The position numbers and the translations under genes were made by a program. DNA of 64,000 nucleotides from Agrococcus baldri (GTDB lineage: Bacteria; Actinomycetota; Actinomycetes; Actinomycetales; Microbacteriaceae), in the NCBI GenBank assembly GCA_007988785.1, contig BJUU01000004.1, positions 1 through 64,000 on the forward strand. Reading direction: 5' to 3'. Below, one piece after another: positions 53,186-64,000 of the stretch (positions are counted from its first letter, which is position 1; each line of letters opens with the position of its first letter). The notes beneath the pieces were generated by a model that ran no database searches, was not told where the DNA came from, and was given only the letters and a program-made list of their open reading frames with translations.

Positions 53186-53379
53186 GTGATGCTCCCTTCC
53201 GACCTGTGGTCGGATCACGCGGCCATCGCCTCCCGTGGTGCTCGCAGACACGATGGCCGCTCGCGCGCCGGGCGGATCTGCCCGACAGGGCCGAATCTAC
53301 GCTCGCGACCGCCCGTTCACGGGCGACGACACACGGATGCGCAGGCACTGTTCACCTGCAGGAAACCTTGAAGGTTCGG

Positions 53380-54156
53380 TCACCTGCCGTAGCGGCGCTC
53401 CCGCAGCCCGTAGGCGCGCACCGCCCGCAGGAAGTCGACCTCGCGCAGGTCTGGGCCGAGCGCCTCGACGAAGTAGAACTCGCTGTGGGCGCTCTGCCAC
53501 AGCATGAAGTCGCTCAGCCGCTGCTCGCCGGAGGTGCGGATCACGAGATCGGGGTCGGGCTGCCCCGCGGTGGAGAGGTGCTCGGCGATCAGCTCTGGCG
53601 TGAGCCGCTCGGCGAGCTCGGCGTGGCTGAGCTCGCCCGCGCTCGCGAGGATCCGCCGCACCGCCTCGACCAGCTCGTGCCTGCCGCCGTAGCCGACGGC
53701 GAGGTTCACATGGATCCCCTCCTGCTGCGCCGAGCGCTCGACGGCCGCCTCGAGCGCCGCGACGAGCGGCTCCGGCAGCCCTCGCGGGTCGCCGACGTGG
53801 CGGATGCGCCGGCCGGGCTGGCGCGAGAGGTCGTCGGCGAGCTCGGCGATGATCTCGCACAGCTCGCCGAGCTCCTCCGTGGCGCGGCCGGTGAGGTTGT
53901 CGCGCGAGAGCAGGTAGAGGGTGACGACCTCGACGCCGATCTCGGCGCACCAGTCGACGAACTCGCGCAGCTTCGCGGCGCCCGCGCGGTGCCCGTGCCC
54001 GACGGAGGCGAGGTTCTGCTCGCGCGCCCAGCGGCGGTTGCCGTCGATGATCATGGCGATGTGCCGCGGCACGCCCGCATGCTGCAGGTCACGGCGGAGC
54101 CGCCGCTCGTAGTAGCGGTAGACGAGCCGTGAGCCCGGGGCGCTGCGCAGTCGCAC
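53380..54156 (-). CDS. uppS: Isoprenyl (undecaprenyl-type) diphosphate synthase
   Basis: This 258-residue cis-prenyltransferase is of the UppS family. Catalytic Asp38 sits in IAMIIDGNRRWAREQ, with YLLSRDNLTGRATEE, NLAVGYGGRHELVEA and DLVIRTSGEQRLSDFMLWQSAHSEFYF further on. It builds the polyprenyl carrier for cell-wall precursors. Whether the product is C50 or shorter cannot be told from sequence alone. The GTG start at 54156 lies 6 nt after TAGATT, so the transcript is probably leaderless. It diverges from trhA. Confidence 0.92.
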   Translation of the reverse strand: MRLRSAPGSRLVYRYYERRLRRDLQHAGVPRHIAMIIDGNRRWAREQNLASVGHGHRAGAAKLREFVDWCAEIGVEVVTLYLLSRDNLTGRATEELGELCEIIAELADDLSRQPGRRIRHVGDPRGLPEPLVAALEAAVERSAQQEGIHVNLAVGYGGRHELVEAVRRILASAGELSHAELAERLTPELIAEHLSTAGQPDPDLVIRTSGEQRLSDFMLWQSAHSEFYFVEALGPDLREVDFLRAVRAYGLRERRYGR

Positions 54157-54162
54157 CTGCTG

Positions 54163-54168
54163 AATCTA
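54163..54168 (-). promoter_or_regulatory. -10 box of uppS (leaderless)
   Basis: TAGATT on the minus strand, then CAGCAG, then the GTG. Confidence 0.6.
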
Positions 54169-54226
54169 TCGGGCATGCGGGCGGATGCGCGGCGCGGGTA
54201 TGCGTGCAGCTGCACTGCGTACGCCA

Positions 54227-54232
54227 TACGCT
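54227..54232 (+). promoter_or_regulatory. -10 box of trhA (leaderless)
   Basis: TACGCT is followed by GTCACC and the ATG. No ribosome site is present. Confidence 0.5.
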
Positions 54233-54238
54233 GTCACC

Positions 54239-55006
54239 ATGGCAGCAGCACCGGATCAGCACGACGGGCCGTCCGATCCCGACGGCGAGCCCGAGGTCGT
54301 CGAGACGATCGCGGGGGCGCACCTGCCCTTCATCGAGGCGGCCGGCGAGGCCATCGCCGAGGCTTCCGTCGAGCGCAAGCCCTCCTGGCGCGGGTGGATC
54401 CACGCCGGCACGGCACCCCTCGCCCTCGTCGCCGGCATCGTGCTCGTGGTGCTCGCCGACGGGCCGGTGGCGACCTGGTCGACCGCGGTGTTCGCGCTCT
54501 CGGGGGTGCTGCTGTTCGGCATCTCCGCCGTCTACCACCGCTTCCCGTGGCAGGAGCGCACGCGCGTCGTGCTGAAGCGGCTCGACCACGCGAACATCTT
54601 CCTGCTCATCGCCGGCAGCTACACGCCGATCGCGCTGCTCACGCTCACCTCGCCCACCGACTGGATCCTGCTGTCGGTCATCTGGGGCGGCGCCCTGCTC
54701 GGCATCGCCTTCCGGGTGTTCTGGCTCACCGCGCCCCGCTGGCTGTACGTGCCGATCTACCTGGCGCTCGGCTGGGCGGCGGTCGCCTTCATGGGCGACA
54801 TCTGGGCGGCGAACGCCGTCACCGCGACGCTCGTGATCGCGGGCGGCCTCGCCTACACGGTGGGCGCGATCTTCTACGGCACCAAGAAGCCCAACCCGTT
54901 CCCGGGCCACTTCGGCTTCCACGAGCTGTTCCACGTCTGCACGGTCATCGCGTTCCTGTGCCACTGGACGGGCATCCTGCTCGTGGCGCTGCATCCGGCC
55001 GCCTGA
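54239..55006 (+). CDS. trhA: Hemolysin III / PAQR-family membrane protein
   Basis: The 255-residue, seven-helix protein is of the TrhA/hemolysin III family. The metal-binding His and Asp residues occur in FGISAVYHRFPW, RLDHANIFLLIAGSYTPIAL and GFHELFHVCTVIAFLCHW. In bacteria TrhA affects membrane fluidity and fatty-acid balance, and the haemolysin name is historical. An acidic cytoplasmic tail of about 55 residues comes first. The ATG follows a -10 box directly. Confidence 0.92.
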   Translation: MAAAPDQHDGPSDPDGEPEVVETIAGAHLPFIEAAGEAIAEASVERKPSWRGWIHAGTAPLALVAGIVLVVLADGPVATWSTAVFALSGVLLFGISAVYHRFPWQERTRVVLKRLDHANIFLLIAGSYTPIALLTLTSPTDWILLSVIWGGALLGIAFRVFWLTAPRWLYVPIYLALGWAAVAFMGDIWAANAVTATLVIAGGLAYTVGAIFYGTKKPNPFPGHFGFHELFHVCTVIAFLCHWTGILLVALHPAA

Positions 55007-55062
55007 CGCGGCCCCGACCTCCCAGCGTTCGCCCGGCGCGCCGCCCTAGCGTGGTGCTCACC

Positions 55063-56148
55063 ATGCGCCACGTCAGAACCGCCGTCGTCGTCCTCGCGGT
55101 CGCCGCCGTGCTCAGCACCTCCGGCTGCCTGCTGCCGCCGCCGGCCCGCACGCCCGCGCCGCAGCCGCCCACGAGCGGCACGCCGGTGCAGCCGCCGACG
55201 CAGTCGCCGCAGCCCTCGGGCGAGCCGCAGATCGACGTGGTGCCGGTCGAGCCCGACGAGCCGATCACGACGGCCGACGAGACCGACGCCGACACGGGCG
55301 AGCTCTACGCCGGCGAGGCGGGGCGCACACGCGACGGCTTCCTGCCCGACGCCGCCTTCGACATGGTGCTCGAGCCCACTCGCGGCACGCCCGTGCTGGC
55401 GCCCGGCATCGCGCTGCCGACGAGCGACGCGGGCGACGAGCTCTTCGCCGGCGAGCCGCACACGGCGGACGCCAACCTGCTGCTCACCACCGTCGGCCGG
55501 CTGATGCTCGAGACCGAGGAGAGCGAGTACACCTGCAGCGGCACCGTGATCAACAGCGCCTCCGGCCTCATCGTGCTCACGGCCGCGCACTGCGTCTGGG
55601 ACGACGACACGCGCGACTACTACGACCGCATCACCTTCTCCCCCGGCTACGAGGATGGCGAGGCGCCCTTCGGCACGTGGGAGGCAGAGGACCTCTGGGT
55701 GCCGGATCAGTACCTCGAGGCGAACACGCGCTGGCTCGACGGCGCGGACGACGACGGATGGATGGGCTTCGACTTCGGGCTGATCCGCTTCGCGCCGCAG
55801 GGCGGCCAGACCCTCGAGGATGCCGCCGGCGGCCAGGGCGTGAGCTTCACGGCCGAGACGAACGGCGTCGTCATCGCCGGTTATCCCGGCAACGACGACT
55901 TCGACGCCGAGGTGCTGCGCTACTGCGCCGACGACGTGCTGAACTACGGCGCGGGCGGCGACGCCAACTACGGCGCCGACTGCGTGATGGGCGACGGCGC
56001 CTCGGGCTCAGGCTGGGTCTCGAACCTCGACCCGGACAGCGGCGCCGGCACCATCACCGCGGTCTATTCGAACGGCGGCGAGAGCGGGGCGTACGGCCCT
56101 CCGCTGGGCGTCACGGCGTGGAACGGGCTGCAGGCGCTCGATCGGTAG
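55063..56148 (+). CDS. Trypsin-like serine peptidase, lipoprotein
   Basis: The 361-residue exported protein has a lipobox STSGC with Cys22, then a proline-rich linker (about 25-55) and an acidic stretch. The peptidase domain follows with His176 (LTAAHCV), Asp237 (GFDFGLIRF) and Ser314 (GDGASGSGW). The serine loop is GASGSG instead of the usual GDSGGP, which resembles glutamyl-endopeptidase-like proteins. Extra cysteines could form disulfides (YTCSG, RYCADD, DCVMG). The ATG is 10 nt past TAGCGT. Confidence 0.85.
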   Translation: MRHVRTAVVVLAVAAVLSTSGCLLPPPARTPAPQPPTSGTPVQPPTQSPQPSGEPQIDVVPVEPDEPITTADETDADTGELYAGEAGRTRDGFLPDAAFDMVLEPTRGTPVLAPGIALPTSDAGDELFAGEPHTADANLLLTTVGRLMLETEESEYTCSGTVINSASGLIVLTAAHCVWDDDTRDYYDRITFSPGYEDGEAPFGTWEAEDLWVPDQYLEANTRWLDGADDDGWMGFDFGLIRFAPQGGQTLEDAAGGQGVSFTAETNGVVIAGYPGNDDFDAEVLRYCADDVLNYGAGGDANYGADCVMGDGASGSGWVSNLDPDSGAGTITAVYSNGGESGAYGPPLGVTAWNGLQALDR

Positions 56149-56162
56149 GTCTCGCATCGCTG

Positions 56163-56244
56163 GTCGAGCAGCCGACCGCAGGTCGGCGCATCGAGACCAT
56201 GATCGGTCATCGTCTCGATGCGCGCCCTGCGGGCGCTGCTCGAC
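56163..56244. terminator. Complex cruciform between convergent protease and secA genes
   Basis: Nested perfect inverted repeats: GTCGAGCAGC (56163-56172) pairs with GCTGCTCGAC (56235-56244), and GCGCATCGAGAC (56186-56197) pairs with GTCTCGATGCGC (56212-56223). Each arm carries its own small side hairpin (CGACC/GGTCG and GCCC/GGGC). It can terminate both convergent transcripts. Confidence 0.75.
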
Positions 56245-56259
56245 GACCGGAATGGCGCC

Positions 56260-59070
<2,811 letters not shown>

Positions 59071-59143
59071 GGTGGGATGCCTTCCGTGTTCAGGGGATGA
59101 GAACGGTTCGGTAACCGACTGCCCATCCTAACAACGCAGGACC

Positions 59144-59177
59144 GAGCGGCGTCCCGGAGCGCTCCGGGACGCCGCTC
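59144..59177 (-). terminator. Perfect 17-bp palindrome after hpf
   Basis: GAGCGGCGTCCCGGAGC and GCTCCGGGACGCCGCTC meet with no loop bases, just past the hpf stop and before the secA promoter. Confidence 0.75.
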
Positions 59178-59185
59178 GGCGGTGG

Positions 59186-59860
59186 TCAGGAGGCGGCGCG
59201 CTCGGCGCCGGCCGCCGGCTCGGCGGCATCGTCGTCGAGCGTGATGACGCCGTACGACCAGCCCTTGCGGCGGTAGACCACGGCGCACTCGCCGGTGGCG
59301 TCGTCGACGAAGAGGTAGAAGGGGTGGCCGACGAGCTCCATCTGGTCGACGGCGTCGCGCACCCCCATGCGCTTGGCGGGGAAGCGCTTCTGCCGGATCA
59401 CCACCGGCGACCACTCGGTGTCGGGCTGCTCGGCCTCGATGGTGGGGATGGATCCGGTGCGGACGGCCTCGACCGTCTCAGGGTCTGCGGGGGTGATGTC
59501 GACCTGCTCGAAGCCGGTCGCGACGGCCTCGCGCAGCGGGGTGCGGCGGCGGCCGCCGTGGTCGGTGCGCTTGTCGTGCACGCGGCGCGCGCGCTCCATG
59601 ACTCGGTGATAGGCGGAGTCGAACGCCATGTACTTGTCGGGCCCGTCGGACTCGGCGCGGATGATCGAGCCCGGGCCGTGCACGGTGATCTCCACCCGGC
59701 CGCCGGCGACCGAGGTGTGCGGGACGGCGTGCCGGGTGAGCTTGACATCGAGAGCGGTCGCGCGGGGAAGCAGCTGCGTGACCTTCGCGAGCTTCTCCTC
59801 GGCGTACGCACGGAACCGGTCTGTGATGTCAGCGCCCTTGGCGCCGAATGTGATCTCCAT
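59186..59860 (-). CDS. hpf: Ribosome hibernation-promoting factor, long form
   Basis: This 224-residue protein joins an N-terminal HPF domain (MEITFGAKGADITDRFRAYAEEKLAKVTQL, RVEITVHGPGSIIRAE, to about 105) to a C-terminal HPF_C dimerisation domain (VVIRQKRFPAKRMGVRDAVDQMELVGHPFYLFVDDATGECAVVYRRKGWSYGVITL). Long HPF pairs two 70S ribosomes into inactive 100S dimers. GGGAGG lies 8 nt before the ATG, and TAGAGT is a -10 candidate about 60 bp upstream. Confidence 0.95.
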   Translation of the reverse strand: MEITFGAKGADITDRFRAYAEEKLAKVTQLLPRATALDVKLTRHAVPHTSVAGGRVEITVHGPGSIIRAESDGPDKYMAFDSAYHRVMERARRVHDKRTDHGGRRRTPLREAVATGFEQVDITPADPETVEAVRTGSIPTIEAEQPDTEWSPVVIRQKRFPAKRMGVRDAVDQMELVGHPFYLFVDDATGECAVVYRRKGWSYGVITLDDDAAEPAAGAERAAS

Positions 59861-59948
59861 CGTGGCCTCCCGTAAGGTTCGGCATCGGCGCCAGCGGCTG
59901 CTGCGCCGACTTGCGTGTCGGTCACTCTACCCCCGGCGACCCTGGGTT

Positions 59949-60611
59949 TCACCCAGACGCAGCAATGCGCCTCGGGGTCCTCGCGACGGCCGCGATCCCC
60001 ACCGGCTCGCAGCCCGCCGCGCGCAGCGCGCGCACCGCCTCGCGCACCGTCGCGCCGCTCGTGACGACGTCGTCGACCACCACCACCGGGCGCCCGGCGA
60101 GCGAGTCCCGCAGCCGCTTCGGCAGCACGAGCGTGCCCCTCGCGGCACGCTCGCGCTCCGCGACCGTGCGCTCCTTCTGCGACCCGCCGACGCCGGCTGA
60201 GCGGTCGCGCCGCAGCGCGCTGGGGCGCAGCCCGGCCCCGCGCGCGACGAGCGCGACCGGGTCGAAGCCGCGCCGACGCATCCCCTCGCCGCTCGAGGGC
60301 ACGAGCACCGGCTCCGCCGCCGGCAGCGTCGCGAGCGCGAGCGCGAGCCCCGCCCCGAGCGCCCGCGCCTCGGCGGCCGCGCCGTGCTCCTTGAGCGCGC
60401 CGACGAGCGCGCGCACCGGCCCGGCGTACTCGGCGGCGGCCACGAGCGGCAGGCCGTCGAGCAGCTCGCGCACCGGCCCGGCCGTCAGCAGCGCCCTGCA
60501 CGCCGGGCAGACCGCCACGTCGAGCGCTCCGCAGCCGCCGCACGCCACCGGCCACAGCACGCTCGCCGCCTCGCGCAGCGCCGCGCCGAGCCATCGCGAG
60601 CCCGTCTCCAT
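59949..60611 (-). CDS. ComF-family phosphoribosyltransferase
   Basis: This 220-residue protein has an N-terminal zinc-type Cys set (CGGCGALDVAVCPACRALL) and a C-terminal phosphoribosyltransferase fold with the PRPP motif VVVVDDVVTSGATVREA. These are ComF/GntX features. In competent bacteria ComF helps DNA uptake. Here its role is unproven, but it is always found near hpf and secA in this family. It lies 88 bp before hpf on the same strand. Confidence 0.9.
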   Translation of the reverse strand: METGSRWLGAALREAASVLWPVACGGCGALDVAVCPACRALLTAGPVRELLDGLPLVAAAEYAGPVRALVGALKEHGAAAEARALGAGLALALATLPAAEPVLVPSSGEGMRRRGFDPVALVARGAGLRPSALRRDRSAGVGGSQKERTVAERERAARGTLVLPKRLRDSLAGRPVVVVDDVVTSGATVREAVRALRAAGCEPVGIAAVARTPRRIAASG

Positions 60612-60704
60612 GCGGGGAGCATGACGGGCGGATGCGCGGGCCCGCTCGAGCGGGCAGGGTGCCTGTGGAGAGGGGCCCGGGGCCCGGGACGGGCCCCGGC
60701 GCTG

Positions 60705-60757
60705 GCGTCGCGGCGGAGGTCCGAAAGGACCTCCGCCCTCAGCTCCAGCGCGCTACT
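60705..60757 (-). repeat. 53-bp terminator-like repeat, copy after lpqB
   Basis: This is the exact reverse complement of 25900-25952. It abuts the TAG of lpqB in the same way the other copy abuts the fumC TAG. The central 11-bp hairpin (GGCGGAGGTCC/GGACCTCCGCC) can end the mtrB-lpqB transcript. Confidence 0.85.
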
Positions 60758-62401
60758 GCTGCGTGGCGATCAGCTGCACGGGGTCGAGGCCGTTCGCGGG
60801 GCTCCACACCCGGCCGCGCAGCGACAGCAGCGCGCCGTCGGCGCTCAGTGCCCGCAGGCTCGCGGTGCCCTCGCTGCCGCCCACGATCGCCTGCACCGCG
60901 GCGCCCGGCGAAGGGAGCTGCTCGGAGACGCCGCCGATCGCGAGCACGGCGATCTGCGCGGCGTCGTCGTCGGTGGCGAGCACCGCGACCTGCGTCGAGC
61001 TCACCCACGTGATGTCGGTGGCGGCGCCCTCGACGGCGGGCATCGGGTACGGCTCCCCCAGGCCGACCGGGCGGCCGTCGGCGTCGCGCGAGACGGCGAG
61101 CAGCCACACCTCGCTGCTGCCGCCCTCGGAGGTCACGATCGCGAGCCGGGTGCCGTCGCGCGAGAGCTCCATCGCCGCGATCTGGCTCGAGCCCGGCGGC
61201 AGCGCCAGCTCGGTGCGCTCGCCCGCGCGCCACGCCACCAGGCGCTGCGCGGCGCCGCGCTCCTGCAGCAGCACCCAGCCGCTGTCATCGACGGTCGGCA
61301 CCGGGCCGGCGTCGGTCGAGACCACCACGGGGTCGGCGTCCGGCGCGATCCAGGCGGCCGTCGTGCCGGTGTGGGCGACGCCGCCCGCGGCGCCCACCGT
61401 GTAGCTCGTCGCGCCGATGGCCGCGAGCGTCGGTCCGACGTCGTCGATCGTCGGCGTGCCGCCGCCCACCGAGCGCAGCGAGGAGCCCTCGAGCACGAGC
61501 GGCCGCTGGTCGACGTCGCCCTCGTCGACGGGCTCGGCATCCAGGCTCGAGGCGGTGAGGCCGTCGAGCCCCTCGACCTCCACGCGCACCTCGCGCACGC
61601 CCACGTCGCGCAGCGAGAGCGCGAGTTGCGAGGCGAGCGGCACGAGGCTGCCGGAGCCCAGCTGCTCGATCTGCGCGAAGCTGAGCGTGATGGCCATGGT
61701 GGTGCCGGTGATGCGCGGCGGGCCCACGAGCGAGGCCTCGGGCGCGCCGTTCGTGATCACGGCGGGTGCGAGCCATGCCGACGGCCCGTCCAGCAGCGCG
61801 TCGACGATGCGCTGCTGCAGCGTGCTCGCGGTGCGCTCGAACCAGCGCACCTCCGGCACCGAGCGGGTGCCGTCGGGCGTCAGCCAGTGCAGCGTGTGCG
61901 CGCGGAAGAGCTGGTCGAAGTAGAAGGCGGAGAGCACGATGCCGTCGGGCGCCTGCGCGATGCGCCACTCGCCGTCGACCCGCTCGAGCGCGAACTCGAG
62001 CATGCGGTCGTCGCCGGTGAGCTGCAGCGCCCCGCCCGCGTCGAGCTCCGAGAGCGAGGTCACCACCGCGCTCGCCGCGGTCTCCTCGCCCGAGAGCGAG
62101 ATCTCGGGCTGCGCGCCGGTGCGCACGAGCACGCGCGCCTCCGGGTCCCAGGCGTCGGCCGCGTCGGGCGCCAGGTACTCGCGGGCGATCGCGAAGTCGT
62201 CCGGTGGGCTGATCGAGGCGGTCAGGAAGCCGAGGATGATCTCCTCCTGCGTCGCTCCCGGCTGCGGCGGCGGCGGCAGGAAGAGCAGGTCGCTGCGCTG
62301 CTCGCTCGTGTCCACCTGCCCCTGCGTGACCGGTCCGGCGTCGGGGATGGCGACGCATCCGGCCAGCCCCAGCACCGCCAGGAGGGCGATCAGCATGCGC
62401 T

Positions 62402-62405
<4 letters not shown>
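60753..62405 (-). CDS. lpqB: LpqB-family lipoprotein
   Basis: This 550-residue protein has a signal peptide with lipobox LAGC and Cys17, a GerMN-type domain in the middle (about 180-300) and a C-terminal beta-propeller-like region. LpqB works with the MtrAB two-component system in actinobacteria, where it tunes MtrB signalling and cell-wall or division control. The ATG overlaps the mtrB stop in ATGA, so the two are coupled. Confidence 0.95.

Positions 62406-64000
<1,595 letters not shown>

Overview
The window is very GC-rich, gene-dense chromosomal DNA from an actinobacterium. The block mtrB-lpqB-comF-hpf-secA at the right end, TANNNT -10 boxes placed right at start codons, and the MtrB/LpqB, DUF4245 and DUF5709-like proteins point to Microbacteriaceae, perhaps Agrococcus-like (an inference; no 16S gene is present). 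I see no rRNA, tRNA, prophage, transposase or CRISPR array. No stretch above 300 bases lacks a gene.

Left end (1-5.1 kb): the end of an ABC exporter gene, an ArsR/SRPBCC pair, an acyltransferase-like membrane protein, glpX and an orphan DhaL-like gene. From 5.1 to 16.3 kb lies a catabolic region for a small sugar or sugar acid. It holds a tripartite tricarboxylate transporter (tctABC), a PdxA-family dehydrogenase, a xylose-isomerase-like TIM-barrel protein, an MFS permease broken by a one-base frameshift, a lactonase-like amidohydrolase, a GntR regulator, a TPI-like isomerase, an RpiB-like isomerase and a fused DhaK-DhaL kinase. The last three match the known erythrulose kinase / erythrulose-phosphate isomerase route to D-erythrose 4-phosphate. 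The same TCCTATAGGA palindrome lies in front of both transcription units.

16.3-26 kb: a vapBC pair, class II fructose-bisphosphate aldolase, an acidic protein, ispH, xseA, an MFS transporter with an M20 deacylase, xseB, a DUF4245 protein and fumC. 26-37 kb: a five-gene minus-strand catabolic operon (MHS permease, YtcJ-type amidohydrolase, thiamine-diphosphate enzyme, D-2-hydroxyacid dehydrogenase, M20 hydrolase). It diverges from a two-HTH Lrp/AsnC regulator, an agmatinase-family ureohydrolase and an aminotransferase.

37-50 kb: prolyl oligopeptidase, a TPR protein, a MetE-like protein, the CstA/YbdD peptide or pyruvate permease pair, a nucleotidyltransferase, a TetR-controlled DrrAB-type ABC exporter and the methionine transporter metQ-metN-metI. 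50-64 kb is mostly housekeeping: prepilin peptidase, an AlkZ-like protein, PhoH, UppS, TrhA, a trypsin-like lipoprotein, SecA, HPF, ComF, LpqB and the start-truncated MtrB.

The least expected non-coding feature is a dispersed 58-nt palindromic element. It occurs at three intergenic loci, always as two copies exactly 72 nt apart. A separate 53-nt terminator-like sequence is duplicated without change directly after the fumC and lpqB stop codons.
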